The notes under the pieces were generated by a model. The model worked only from the letters and a program-made list of their open reading frames with translations, searched no databases and had not been told where the DNA came from. Position numbers and translations under genes: made by a program. Of a stretch of DNA of 64,000 nucleotides, positions 18,497 to 27,030 are shown one piece after another. Each line of letters begins with the position of its first letter. Position 1 is the first letter of the stretch. Source of the DNA: Brevibacterium sp. HMSC07C04 (GTDB lineage: Bacteria > Actinomycetota > Actinomycetes > Actinomycetales > Brevibacteriaceae). The DNA lies in contig NZ_KV823255.1 of NCBI RefSeq assembly GCF_001815905.1, forward strand, positions 62,001 through 126,000. The letters run 5' to 3'.

Positions 18497-18535
18497 GTTC
18501 TGCGGGCCGCAGGCTACGGTCCCGGCCCGCAGAAC
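18497..18535 (+). terminator. Hairpin after the TRAP permease
   Basis: A 12-bp perfect stem (18497-18508 with 18524-18535) with a 15-nt loop starts 4 nt after the permease stop. There is no T run, so it may terminate inefficiently before ispG. Confidence 0.55.
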
Positions 18536-18575
18536 TGTGCACATCCCCGCAGCCTCGTTCGAAAGGGAACCGCCT

Positions 18576-19724
18576 GTGACATCGGTCAATCTGGGAATGC
18601 CGAAACCACCCCCGCCTGTTCTGGCTCCCCGCCGCAAGACCCGGCAGATCAAGGTCGGAAGCGTCGGAGTGGGATCGGAATCCCCGGTCAGCATCCAGTC
18701 GATGACGACCACCAAGACCACTGACATCAACGGCACGCTGCAGCAGATCGCTGAGCTCACCGCTGCCGGCTGCGACATTGTGCGCGTAGCCTGCCCGTCT
18801 GCTGATGACGCCGAAGCGCTTCCCGCGATCGCCCAGAAGTCGAAGATCCCGGTCATCGCCGACATCCACTTCCAGCCGAAGTACGTCTACGCGGCCATCG
18901 ACGCTGGCTGTGCCGGTGTGCGCGTCAATCCCGGCAACATCCGCAAGTTCGATGACCAGGTCAAGGAGATCTCCAAAGCCGCCGCGGACGCCGGAGTGTC
19001 GCTGCGCATCGGCGTCAACGCCGGTTCGCTCGATAAGCGGATCATGGAAAAGTACGGTTCGGCCACCCCGGAAGCCCTCGTTGAGTCCGCAGTGTGGGAA
19101 GCGAGCCTTTTCGAAGAGCACGATTTCCACGACTTCAAGATCTCGGTCAAGCACCACGACCCCGTCGTCATGGTGCAGGCCTACGAAATGCTCGCCGAGC
19201 GCGGCGACTGGCCGCTGCACCTGGGCGTGACCGAAGCCGGTCCGGCATTCCAGGGCACGATTAAGTCTGCAACCGCCTTCGGCGCCCTGCTCTCCAAGGG
19301 CATCGGCGACACCATCCGCGTGTCGCTGTCCGCACCGCCGGTTGAAGAGGTCAAGGTCGGCGAACAGATTCTGCAGTCGCTCAATCTGCGTCCGCGCAAG
19401 CTTGAAATCGTGTCGTGTCCGTCCTGTGGGCGCGCTCAGGTTGATGTTTTCGAACTTGCAGAAAAGGTCACGGCCGGCCTTGAGGGCATGGAGATTCCGC
19501 TGCGCGTGGCCGTTATGGGCTGTGTTGTCAACGGCCCGGGCGAGGCTCGCGAAGCCGACCTCGGTGTTGCCTCCGGCAACGGCAAAGGCCAGATTTTCGT
19601 CAAGGGCGAAGTCATCCGCACCGTACCGGAATCGAAGATCGTCGAAACGCTCATCGAAGAGGCCCACCGCATTGCCGAAGAGTCCGATCAGCCTTCCGGT
19701 CCGCCCGAGGTCATCGTCGGGTGA
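18576..19724 (+). CDS. ispG: 4-hydroxy-3-methylbut-2-en-1-yl diphosphate synthase
   Basis: Iron-sulfur enzyme of the MEP pathway that makes HMBPP from MEcPP. The 382 residues carry the TIM-barrel [12 protein letters not shown] and ADIHFQPKY segments and the cluster ligands in SCPSCGR and [14 protein letters not shown] 18576 follows GAAAGGGA and matches the family N-terminus. The open frame extends nearly 900 bp upstream through the permease gene and is not coding there. The stop overlaps the GTG of the GNAT gene by 4 nt. Confidence 0.97.
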   Translation: MTSVNLGMPKPPPPVLAPRRKTRQIKVGSVGVGSESPVSIQSMTTTKTTDINGTLQQIAELTAAGCDIVRVACPSADDAEALPAIAQKSKIPVIADIHFQPKYVYAAIDAGCAGVRVNPGNIRKFDDQVKEISKAAADAGVSLRIGVNAGSLDKRIMEKYGSATPEALVESAVWEASLFEEHDFHDFKISVKHHDPVVMVQAYEMLAERGDWPLHLGVTEAGPAFQGTIKSATAFGALLSKGIGDTIRVSLSAPPVEEVKVGEQILQSLNLRPRKLEIVSCPSCGRAQVDVFELAEKVTAGLEGMEIPLRVAVMGCVVNGPGEAREADLGVASGNGKGQIFVKGEVIRTVPESKIVETLIEEAHRIAEESDQPSGPPEVIVG

Positions 19725-20602
19725 CGACGCTTGCAGCCCCGCTGCTGCATGAGCACACCGACTGGTTCGCCGCGGAGATCGCCCGTGATCCCGCGGCGAA
19801 CGTCTTCCTGCAGGCACTGCTGGAACGCTCGCGCACAGTGGAGATAGCCAGTCCCGCGGGCCGGATGGTGGGGTGTTTTCGCGACGGACGGCCGGTTGCC
19901 GCCTACTGGCTGGGCAACACGATAGTTCCCCTGGGCGCGGATCCTGAGAGCAATTGCGTTATGGCTGGAATCCTCAACCATGAGGGGCGCAGGCCGTCGT
20001 CTTTTGTCGGGCCCGCCGAGCAGATTCTGGATCTGACCTCCCGGCTGAACTGGGGCCCGCCCCGGGACCGCAGGCCCAACCAGCCGCTGCTCAGTGCGCT
20101 TGCCGCCCCGACCGCTGTGCCGGACCCCCTGGTCCGGCAGTTCTCCCCGTACGAGGCGGAGGTCGTGTTTCCGGCGTCTGTCGCCATGTACGAAGAAGAG
20201 GTGGGTCACTCACCTCTGGAAGGCGGAAGCACGGGCTATCGCAGGCGGGTCGAGTCTCTCATTGCCGGGGGTCTGTCGCTTGGCTACACGGCACGCACCG
20301 GGCCCACCGGGCAGCCTATGCCTCTGTGGCCCAACCGAATGTCTGACGAACAGGTCGTCTTCAAGGCCGATATCGGGATCGGCTCGGGTGTGTCAGTTCA
20401 GGTGCAGGGTGTGTGGGTGCACCCCGAGTATCGCGGCAGGGGACTCGCTTCGCGCGCCATGGCTGCTGCAACCGCTCTCATTCGGCGTCGCTTTGCTCCG
20501 ACAGTCACGCTGTACGCCAACAGCCACAACGTGCCGGCCCTGCGCGCATATGCAAAAGCCGGGTTCGTTCCCGTGGGCACATTCGCGACAGTCAACTACT
20601 GA
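19721..20602 (+). CDS. GNAT acetyltransferase with N-terminal DUF4081 domain
   Basis: A 293-residue protein in the position of the mycobacterial gene after ispG (gcpE). Residues 1-150 resemble DUF4081 ([20 protein letters not shown] near the start). Residues 155-293 are a GNAT domain with acetyl-CoA motif A around [19 protein letters not shown] and a C-terminal [18 protein letters not shown]. The acceptor substrate is not known. It is coupled to ispG by a GTGA overlap. Confidence 0.88.
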   Translation: MTTLAAPLLHEHTDWFAAEIARDPAANVFLQALLERSRTVEIASPAGRMVGCFRDGRPVAAYWLGNTIVPLGADPESNCVMAGILNHEGRRPSSFVGPAEQILDLTSRLNWGPPRDRRPNQPLLSALAAPTAVPDPLVRQFSPYEAEVVFPASVAMYEEEVGHSPLEGGSTGYRRRVESLIAGGLSLGYTARTGPTGQPMPLWPNRMSDEQVVFKADIGIGSGVSVQVQGVWVHPEYRGRGLASRAMAAATALIRRRFAPTVTLYANSHNVPALRAYAKAGFVPVGTFATVNY

Positions 20603-20678
20603 GATCCAAGCGGGTCTGCTTTCGTGAGAAGCCGGTGCAGGCGAGCAGACAGCGGGACCGGGGCGGCACCTCGTGAGT

Positions 20679-21071
20679 TCAGCGGGAAGTGCGGCCGCGC
20701 AGCCGGTCCCAGGCCCGGCGGTCTTTTTTCGTGGGTCGACCGGCGCCCTTTTCGCGCTTGGGCACCGGGGCGCGCAGCAGGGGGTTCGGCGGGGGAGACG
20801 TGTCGATGTAGCAGGCCGCGGCCATAGAAGCCGGTCCTCGAGTGTCGAGAAAGCCCTGCACCGTGAGCACTCGCTCAGCGCCCGGTCTGCGGATGACGAC
20901 AACTTGGCCGATCTTAACCTTGTCCGCGGGTTTGGCGCGGTCGCCGTCAATGCGCACGTGCCCGGATTTGATCTGCTTCTGCGCCAAAGACCGGGTTTTG
21001 AACGCGCGGACGGCCCAGAGCCACACATCGATCCGCTGGCTTGCACCGGCGTCAAAGTTCAGCTCGGGCAT
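20679..21071 (-). CDS. Small S4-domain RNA-binding protein (Hsp15-like)
   Basis: A 130-residue basic protein with an S4 fold at residues 12-75 ([19 protein letters not shown] then SGHVRIDG). The family includes Hsp15, which rescues stalled large subunits. The C-terminal third is rich in Arg, Lys and Pro. ATG 21071 has a strong GGAAGGAGG. The frame stays open another kilobase upstream, opposite proS, and is not coding there. It is divergent from proS and converges on the GNAT gene. Confidence 0.85.
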   Translation of the reverse strand: MPELNFDAGASQRIDVWLWAVRAFKTRSLAQKQIKSGHVRIDGDRAKPADKVKIGQVVVIRRPGAERVLTVQGFLDTRGPASMAAACYIDTSPPPNPLLRAPVPKREKGAGRPTKKDRRAWDRLRGRTSR

Positions 21072-21173
21072 AGGCCTCCTTCCGCTGTGGTCGACCGGGT
21101 GGTGAAGATGCTGCGAACAACTGTAGCGCCGGTGATAATCTTGCCCCGATACCTGCCCGATAAAGGAGCCCAC

Positions 21174-22997
21174 ATGACCCTGCGGCTGTCGAATCTGTTC
21201 GTCCGGACACTGAAAGAAGATCCGGCCGATGCCGAAATCAAAAGCCACAAACTGCTGCACCGCGCCGGCTATATTCGCCGAACCTCGCCCGGTATCTTCT
21301 CGTGGCTGCCGCTGGGCCTGAAAGTCCTTGAACGCGTCGAAGCGATTGTCCGTGAAGAAATGGAGCGGGCAGGAAGCCAGGAAGTCCACTTCCCGGCGCT
21401 GCTGCCGGCTGAACCCTATGAACAGTCCGGCCGCTGGTCCGCGTTCGGCGAGGGCATATTCCGGCTCAAGGACCGCCGTGAGCACGACTACCTCCTGGCT
21501 CCGACCCACGAAGAGGTGTTCACCATGCTGGTGTCCGACCTCTACTCGTCCTACAAGGACCTCCCGTTGAGCCTGTACCAGGTTCAGACTAAGTACCGCG
21601 ATGAAGCTCGCCCGCGAGCGGGCCTGCTGCGCGGGCGCGAATTCATCATGAAGGATGCCTACTCCTTCGACATCGACGACGCAGGCCTCGACGTTTCCTA
21701 CGAAGCCATGCGCCGGGCCTACATCAACGTCTTCACGCGTCTGGGACTGCCCTACGTCGTGGTTGAAGCAACCCCGGGTGCGATGGGCGGTTCCGGCACT
21801 CACGAATTCCTCTACCCGACGGAGGTCGGTGAAGACACCTACGTCCGCTCTGAAGGCGGCTACACCGCCAATGTCGAGGCTGTCACCACGCCGCTGGCCG
21901 CCCCGGTGCCCTTTGACGGTCTGCCAGAAGCGCAGGTCATCGAAACGCCGGATTCGCGCACCATCGAAACTCTCGTTGCAAGTGCGAACGAAGTCTTCCC
22001 GCGCGCCGAGGGCCCGTGGACGGCGGCGGATACGCTCAAGAACGTCGTGTGCGCTCTCATCCACCCCGACGGCGAACGCGAAGTCATCGTCATCGGCCTG
22101 CCCGGCGACCGTGCGGTCGACCTCGACCGCGCTGCCGGAACCGGTCTACTCGGCGATGGTGAAATCGACCTTGAACCGGCAACCGAAGACGATCTCAAAA
22201 AGCATCCGGGCCTCGTGGCCGGGTACATTGGCCCCGGAAACTCGCTGGACGCCGCTGTTCTGGGTGCGGAGAGCTCGACGGGCATCCGCTACTTCCTCGA
22301 CCCCCGGGTCTCCGAGGGCACGCAGTGGATCACCGGAGCGAACGAAGACCGCAAGCATGTCTTCAACCTCACCGCCGGCCGCGACTTCACCGCAGACGGC
22401 TATATCGAGGCGGCTGAGATTCGCGAGGGCGACCCCGCCCCGGACGGCTCGGGTCCGCTGCAGTTGGCCCGCGGTGTTGAAATCGGCCAGATCTTCAAAC
22501 TGGGCACCCGCTACGCAGAAGCTCTCGGCTTGAACGTGCTTGATGAAAACGGCAAGTCCCGTGTTGTCACAATGGGCAGCTACGGCATCGGCGTCACCCG
22601 TGTTCTCGCCTGTCTGGTCGAAGAGTTCGCCGATGACAAGGGTCTGCTGTGGCCGGTGCACTTGGCTCCGGCGGACGTTCACATTGTTGCCACCGGCAAG
22701 GGCGACGAACCCCTGGAAGCTGCTGAGAAGCTCACCGCGGCCATCGAAGAAGCCGGTTTCCGGGTTCTGCTCGATGACCGTCCGAAGGTTTCACCGGGCA
22801 TGAAGTTCGGCGACGCCGAACTGCTGGGCGTGCCGAACGTGCTCGTCGCAGGCCGCGGCCTGGCAGAAGGGCTCGTAGAGCTGCGCGATCGCTTCACGGG
22901 CGAATCGACCGAACTGCCTGTTGACCAGGCAGCCGACGCAGTCATCGCCCGTCTGCGGCAGCAGTACGCCGAACAGGACGCCATCGAACTTCTGTAG
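21174..22997 (+). CDS. proS: Prolyl-tRNA synthetase (bacterial type with editing domain)
   Basis: Charges tRNA-Pro. The 607 residues begin with [20 protein letters not shown]. The class II core shows [24 protein letters not shown] (motif 1-2 region) and [20 protein letters not shown] YbaK-like editing insertion lies at about residues 230-400, and the anticodon-binding domain is at the C-terminus. ATG 21174 has TAAAGGAG. The start within a much longer open frame is set by homology and this site. Confidence 0.97.
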   Translation: MTLRLSNLFVRTLKEDPADAEIKSHKLLHRAGYIRRTSPGIFSWLPLGLKVLERVEAIVREEMERAGSQEVHFPALLPAEPYEQSGRWSAFGEGIFRLKDRREHDYLLAPTHEEVFTMLVSDLYSSYKDLPLSLYQVQTKYRDEARPRAGLLRGREFIMKDAYSFDIDDAGLDVSYEAMRRAYINVFTRLGLPYVVVEATPGAMGGSGTHEFLYPTEVGEDTYVRSEGGYTANVEAVTTPLAAPVPFDGLPEAQVIETPDSRTIETLVASANEVFPRAEGPWTAADTLKNVVCALIHPDGEREVIVIGLPGDRAVDLDRAAGTGLLGDGEIDLEPATEDDLKKHPGLVAGYIGPGNSLDAAVLGAESSTGIRYFLDPRVSEGTQWITGANEDRKHVFNLTAGRDFTADGYIEAAEIREGDPAPDGSGPLQLARGVEIGQIFKLGTRYAEALGLNVLDENGKSRVVTMGSYGIGVTRVLACLVEEFADDKGLLWPVHLAPADVHIVATGKGDEPLEAAEKLTAAIEEAGFRVLLDDRPKVSPGMKFGDAELLGVPNVLVAGRGLAEGLVELRDRFTGESTELPVDQAADAVIARLRQQYAEQDAIELL

Positions 22998-23094
22998 CCG
23001 TCACGTGCTGGCACTCGAAGCGTCAGCTGCAGGCCAACGCCCGCGCCCCACGCGAAAAGGCTGGGCCACCGGCGTTGGCTCTGTGATCGGCGGC

Positions 23095-24114
23095 TCAGCC
23101 CAGCGGTTTGAGCTGCTGAGCGGTGATTCCCTGCACGCTGACTCCGGTGAGCGCGCGGGCAACCCACAGCGAGCGCTCTGCGTCTTCGAGCAGCCGGGGA
23201 CTGCCCTCTGAGGCAGCGCGCAGATACCAGAACATGTTCTGGACTTCGCGAGCGACGGACGCGCCCATCGCCCCGCTGGGATTGATCTGTGCGCAGTGCG
23301 ATAGCTCTGCAGCGAAGCCGCGCAGCCAATCAGCCTGCCCTTCGGGATCTGCCCCTGGGATTTCGCCCAGCCGGTTCCACATGAGCGGAGCAAGCATGTA
23401 TTCGGTGGGGCCTGTCAGCGGCTGAGGGTCGATGGCCTTCCACGTGGCGATTCCGGCGGCATCGGGATTGCCTGCAAGGATGTTGTAGTAGTGCAGGTCG
23501 GCGTGCAGCAGCCAGCTGTCGGCAGCGCCGGCGAGCTCTTTGGTCCACGACAGGGCCGTAGCGATCACCTGTTGGTCGGCGGGTGTGAAGGCGGGGAAGT
23601 CCTCAACCAGGCGGACATCGACATCAAAGCGCTTGAGCCACGCCGCGGCAATGTCCTGCACGCGCACGAATCCGCTGGTGCCGGGCACCCGCAGCGCCTG
23701 CACAAGCTGGCCCCAGATGGGTGCTACGGCGTGCAGCGGTTCTGTCGACAGATTGACTTCGGTGCGCAGCCTTTCCTGCAGGGTGGCGCGCAGGGACGGG
23801 TCGTCTTCGATGATGCGCACGGCACCGTGTCCGCCCCAGGCGCGCAGCGCCCGAATGGTCTGTTCGTGCACGGTCGGATTGTCGGCGTTCGGGGCGGCTA
23901 TGCGCAGTGCGGCGGGAAAGCCGTCGTGCAGCCGAACCGGAATGACGAGGCTTTCAGCGCCCGCCCAGGGTGAGCCTGGCTGGGGGTCCGCCGTGAGCTT
24001 CCACCGGTCGAACAGCTCGAACACGATGTGGTCCAGCGCCGCAGCCCAGGCCTGTGCGCGTTCTTCGCCTTGGGTCTGCGTTGCCGAATTGAGCAGCACT
24101 GCGGGCACTTTCAC
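23095..24114 (-). CDS. Aminoglycoside/hydroxyurea phosphotransferase-family kinase
   Basis: A 339-residue small-molecule kinase. The catalytic loop is LLHADLHYYNIL (about residues 200-211) and the metal-binding WKAIDPQPLTGPTEY follows, both typical of the streptomycin 6-kinase / hydroxyurea kinase group. The physiological substrate is unknown; resistance should not be assumed. Its ATG overlaps the stop of the DUF4439 gene by 4 nt, so the two are one operon reading away from rimP, an arrangement seen in other actinomycetes. Confidence 0.82.
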   Translation of the reverse strand: MKVPAVLLNSATQTQGEERAQAWAAALDHIVFELFDRWKLTADPQPGSPWAGAESLVIPVRLHDGFPAALRIAAPNADNPTVHEQTIRALRAWGGHGAVRIIEDDPSLRATLQERLRTEVNLSTEPLHAVAPIWGQLVQALRVPGTSGFVRVQDIAAAWLKRFDVDVRLVEDFPAFTPADQQVIATALSWTKELAGAADSWLLHADLHYYNILAGNPDAAGIATWKAIDPQPLTGPTEYMLAPLMWNRLGEIPGADPEGQADWLRGFAAELSHCAQINPSGAMGASVAREVQNMFWYLRAASEGSPRLLEDAERSLWVARALTGVSVQGITAQQLKPLG

Positions 24115-24998
24115 TGGGCTTCTCCTTCGTAGCGCAGCAGCTGGGAGCCGCCGAAGCCGATGCGAGCGTCAGCACTCGCTTTGAGTTCGCGGCTGGCCAG
24201 GGACACCGCAGCGGGGTCTTCGAACACCCCGAACAGCGCGGCAGCGACGGTGTCTTCCAGTTGTTGGGCGAGTTTCCGCGCTGATGCCGGATCAGACGGA
24301 TTGTGCGGCAGGCGCCACGCGGGCCGGTTTGCGGCTTCTTCGCGTTCGGCCTGCTTCAGGAGCGTGTTGGCGTCTGCGGCGGCGTTGGCCAGTGCTTCCA
24401 TGCGGGTGGTTGCCAATGTGCGCTCGCGGCTGTCGGGTTTCACTGCAAGGGCCGCCTGGGAATAGCCGTAGGAGGCTTTGAACGCGGCCTTGGCGAATTC
24501 GCGCAGGGGGTCGGTGCCGCCGTCGGGGCGGTATGTCGGTCGGTTTGAGAGTTCCGGGAAGCCCTGTGCGGGAAGCTTGGCGAAGCGCTCCTGGATTGGC
24601 TTCCATTCCGGTACGAGGTTCGATGCGCCGACTGCCACGTCGATGATGATTGCCGTCTGCGGGCCGCCGAGTGTGTGAATGTCGCGCAGCACGAGGTCGA
24701 CGATGGAGTGCATGGCTGAAACAAAGCTCTGCGGCTGTGGAGTCTCTGCGGAATCGGCTCTGTCTGAAGACCACGGCGGACCGATCGCGGCGGTGAGCCT
24801 GGTGCGCTCTTCTTGGTGGTCGTGGTCGTCTATGGAGGACAGCACTGCGGCAATCCGGCCGCGGGAGGACTCTTCGGCTTCTGCCTGCATGCGGTCTTCT
24901 GGCGAGCCCAGGCGCAGGCCGCATCCCGACAGCGCAGCAGTCGCGCTGAGCACGAGGAATGCGCGCCTGCTGGTGTGCTTTGGACGGGTGTTGGCCAT
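24111..24998 (-). CDS. DUF4439 protein, probable Tat-exported lipoprotein
   Basis: The 295-residue product has a twin-arginine signal (S10-R11-R12-A-F-L), a hydrophobic stretch and a lipobox LSGC with C26, so it is likely anchored on the outer face of the membrane after Tat export. The C-terminal 150 residues match DUF4439, a ferritin-like four-helix domain (FKASYGYSQAAL and SDPASARKLAQQLED). The function is not established. It is divergent from rimP and coupled to the kinase downstream. Confidence 0.8.
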   Translation of the reverse strand: MANTRPKHTSRRAFLVLSATAALSGCGLRLGSPEDRMQAEAEESSRGRIAAVLSSIDDHDHQEERTRLTAAIGPPWSSDRADSAETPQPQSFVSAMHSIVDLVLRDIHTLGGPQTAIIIDVAVGASNLVPEWKPIQERFAKLPAQGFPELSNRPTYRPDGGTDPLREFAKAAFKASYGYSQAALAVKPDSRERTLATTRMEALANAAADANTLLKQAEREEAANRPAWRLPHNPSDPASARKLAQQLEDTVAAALFGVFEDPAAVSLASRELKASADARIGFGGSQLLRYEGEAQ

Positions 24999-25004
24999 CT
25001 GCTC

Positions 25005-25010
25005 ATCCTA
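25005..25010 (-). promoter_or_regulatory. -10 hexamer of a probable leaderless DUF4439 promoter
   Basis: TAGGAT on the minus strand lies at -12 to -7 from ATG 24998, with no ribosome binding site. Confidence 0.45.
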
Positions 25011-25093
25011 CTCGCCGCGCGTGCCCAGCTGTGAAGTGAAAGCCCGTCCGCGGCCTGTCGGAGGGTGCGTTGTCCCTGTGTTCGGCGTGCAGC

Positions 25094-25099
25094 AAGAAT
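25094..25099 (+). promoter_or_regulatory. -10 hexamer of a probable leaderless rimP promoter
   Basis: AAGAAT is at -12 to -7 from ATG 25106. A short AGGGG also lies before the start, so a leadered transcript from further upstream is possible. Confidence 0.4.
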
Positions 25100-25105
25100 A
25101 GGGGC

Positions 25106-25573
25106 ATGGCTTATTCAGAAGACGACATCGCCCAGGCAGCCGCGGGCCCCCTGGAAGAACTGGGCTTGTTGGTGGAAGAAGTGAAAATGCACGCCGCGGG
25201 TGTTCACCGGCGATTGACGGTCACAGTGGATCTTGCAGGCGACACGACTGAGGCCGTCTCTTCGGATCTCATCGAACAGGCCACTCGCGCCATTTCCGAT
25301 GTGATCGATCCGCTCCCGCTGTTCAACGACAAGCCCTATGAACTCGAAGTGTCGTCCCCGGGCGCGCTGCGACCCCTGACCGAACCGCGTCACTTTCGCC
25401 GCAACGTCGGACGCACCATCGAAGTAAGGCCTGTTGGTGGAAGGAAAACAGCCGGTGTTCTGACCGCGGTGACCGGATTGGGCATTGTGCTCGAACCCGG
25501 TTCGGGCCGTGAACCGGTGGAGTTCTCATTCGACGGAATTGAAAAAGCCCAGGTGGTTCTCAAGTTCCGCTGA
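25106..25573 (+). CDS. rimP: Ribosome maturation factor RimP
   Basis: Helps assemble the 30S subunit. The 155 residues show the two-domain pattern with VEVSSPGALRPLTEPRHFRRNVGR around residues 84-107 (quoted in parts: SSPG and RPLTEP-RHF) and the C-terminal SH3-like fold. The frame is open 12 codons upstream, but ATG 25106 matches the family start. It heads the rimP-nusA-ylxR-infB-rbfA cluster. Confidence 0.93.
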   Translation: MAYSEDDIAQAAAGPLEELGLLVEEVKMHAAGVHRRLTVTVDLAGDTTEAVSSDLIEQATRAISDVIDPLPLFNDKPYELEVSSPGALRPLTEPRHFRRNVGRTIEVRPVGGRKTAGVLTAVTGLGIVLEPGSGREPVEFSFDGIEKAQVVLKFR

Positions 25574-25637
25574 TGCGGCACTGCGCCAGCATGAACTAGG
25601 GTTGAACAGGACCGACAGGACAGAAGAGGAGCGGGCA

Positions 25638-26597
25638 GTGGACATCGATCTTGGCGCACTGAGGCTGATTGAAAGCGAGCGCGAAATCCCGATGACGACG
25701 CTGGTGGGCCTGATTGAGCAGGCTCTGCTGAGCGCGTACCACAACATGGAGGGCCACTACCCGGACTCCCGTGCGGACATCGACCTGACAACCGGCAAAG
25801 CCACCATCTGGGCCACGGAGTTCGACGCTGATGACAACCCCATCGGAGAGTTTGACGACACACCTGAGGACTTCGGTCGGATTGCCGCTATGACGGCCCG
25901 CAATGTTATCCACCAGCGTCTGCGGGCAGTTGAAGACGAAGGCGTGCTCGGATCGTTCCGCGACAAAGAGGGCGAAATCGCCTCCGGCATCATCCAACAG
26001 GGACGCAACGCCGCCATGATCCAGGTGGACCTGGGTGAAGTCGAAGCTCTGCTGCCGCCGCACGAACAGGTTCCGGGCGAAGACTATCCGCACGGACGGC
26101 GCATCCGCGTGTTCATCGCTGACGTTCGCCCTGGAAACAAGGGGCCGTCGATTACGGTTTCGCGTACGCACCCGAACCTGGTGCGCAAGCTGTTCGCCCA
26201 CGAAGTTCCCCAGATCGCCGACGGTTCGGTGGAGATCGTCTCGGTTGCGCGCGAAGCCGGGCATCGCACCAAACTCGCCGTGCGGGCGACCGTGCCGGGG
26301 CTGAACGCCAAAGGCGCCTGCATCGGGGAAATGGGCACTCGAGTGCGCGCGGTGATGAATGAGCTCGGTGCAGAGAAGATCGACATCGTCGACTACAGCG
26401 AAGACCCGTGCGCCTTCATCGCCAACGCTTTGAGCCCGGCAGAAGTCGAGCGGGTCGAAGTCCTGGACGCCGACTCGAAGATGGCACGAGCCTATGTGCG
26501 GCCGGACCTTCTGTCGCTTGCAATCGGCAAGGAAGGACAGAACGCCCGCCTGGCCGCCAAGCTGACAGGGTGGAAGATCGACATCGTCGAAGCCTAG
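25638..26597 (+). CDS. nusA: Transcription termination/antitermination factor NusA
   Basis: RNA polymerase-binding factor for pausing, termination and antitermination. The 319-residue length is the short actinobacterial form, without the C-terminal acidic repeats of E. coli. It has the N-terminal polymerase-binding domain, an S1 domain (about residues 110-180), and two KH domains with GACIGEMGTRVRAVM and LAIGKEGQNARLAAKLTGW. The start is GTG 25638 after GAGGAG; the longer open frame overlaps rimP and is rejected. Confidence 0.96.
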   Translation: MDIDLGALRLIESEREIPMTTLVGLIEQALLSAYHNMEGHYPDSRADIDLTTGKATIWATEFDADDNPIGEFDDTPEDFGRIAAMTARNVIHQRLRAVEDEGVLGSFRDKEGEIASGIIQQGRNAAMIQVDLGEVEALLPPHEQVPGEDYPHGRRIRVFIADVRPGNKGPSITVSRTHPNLVRKLFAHEVPQIADGSVEIVSVAREAGHRTKLAVRATVPGLNAKGACIGEMGTRVRAVMNELGAEKIDIVDYSEDPCAFIANALSPAEVERVEVLDADSKMARAYVRPDLLSLAIGKEGQNARLAAKLTGWKIDIVEA

Positions 26598-26625
26598 TGC
26601 CCACAGGCTGGCCGAGCCCGTGCTG

Positions 26626-26631
26626 TAGACT
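26626..26631 (+). promoter_or_regulatory. -10 hexamer before ylxR
   Basis: TAGACT lies at -13 to -8 from GTG 26639, in a spot without a ribosome binding site. It may give a second, leaderless transcript of ylxR-infB inside the nusA operon. Confidence 0.4.
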
Positions 26632-26638
26632 GAACGAC

Positions 26639-26920
26639 GTGGTCTCTTCAAACAGCGCGCCCGAACGCATGTGCATCGGGTGCCGTGCAAGAGCACCGCA
26701 GAACGACCTCCTCCGTCTGGTGCTGCAAACCGAGCCCCTTCGGATTGCAGTCGATGAAGACCGAGCGCTTCCCGGTAGGGGCGCTTGGATTCATCCGCAG
26801 GCAGACTGCCTTGAAAAGGCAGTGAAGAAGAGCGCATTCGCAGCTGCCTTCAAGCAGAGAATCCCGCGCAGCGCATACGAAGATCACGGAAAGTGGTTGC
26901 AGAAGATGGATAACAAGTAG
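26639..26920 (+). CDS. ylxR: YlxR-family nucleic-acid-binding protein
   Basis: A 93-residue protein with the DUF448 signature ERMCIGCRARAPQNDLLRLV near the start and the conserved GRGAWIHP segment. YlxR is known as an RNA- or DNA-binding regulator encoded between nusA and infB; it affects RNase P or transcription in other species. GTG 26639 is selected by the -10 hexamer; ATG 26669 is an alternative that would remove ten residues. Confidence 0.88.
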   Translation: MVSSNSAPERMCIGCRARAPQNDLLRLVLQTEPLRIAVDEDRALPGRGAWIHPQADCLEKAVKKSAFAAAFKQRIPRSAYEDHGKWLQKMDNK

Positions 26921-26996
26921 TGAGTGCTCAGAAATGACACCCAAGACTTACGGACGTGGACAGTGAAATGAGCACTGTTCCGACTCGATGAGGTTC

Positions 26997-27027
26997 TCTC
27001 CTGTCTGGAGGGGACCCGGACAGGAGA
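26997..27027 (+). promoter_or_regulatory. Hairpin sequestering the infB ribosome binding site
   Basis: A perfect 9-bp stem pairs 26997-27005 (TCTCCTGTC) with 27019-27027 (GACAGGAGA), loop 13 nt. The right arm contains the AGGAGA Shine-Dalgarno sequence and ends 3 nt before the infB GTG, so folding would block initiation. Confidence 0.6.
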
Positions 27028-27030
27028 AAA

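Noticed and set aside
17685-18575. Long upstream extension of the ispG frame through the TRAP permease
   Set aside because: The extension overlaps 800 bp of permease coding sequence; ispG homology begins at GTG 18576 with a ribosome binding site.
23033-23079. 9-bp inverted repeat between proS and the kinase gene
   Set aside because: The loop is 29 nt and no T tract follows; too weak to call a terminator.
23095-24114. Antibiotic-resistance reading of the phosphotransferase gene
   Set aside because: The family includes resistance kinases, but the conserved position beside a DUF4439 gene and rimP indicates a chromosomal housekeeping gene of unknown substrate.
25906-25914. DnaA-box-like TTATCCACC inside nusA
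   Set aside because: It has a mismatch at the last base and lies in a conserved coding region.
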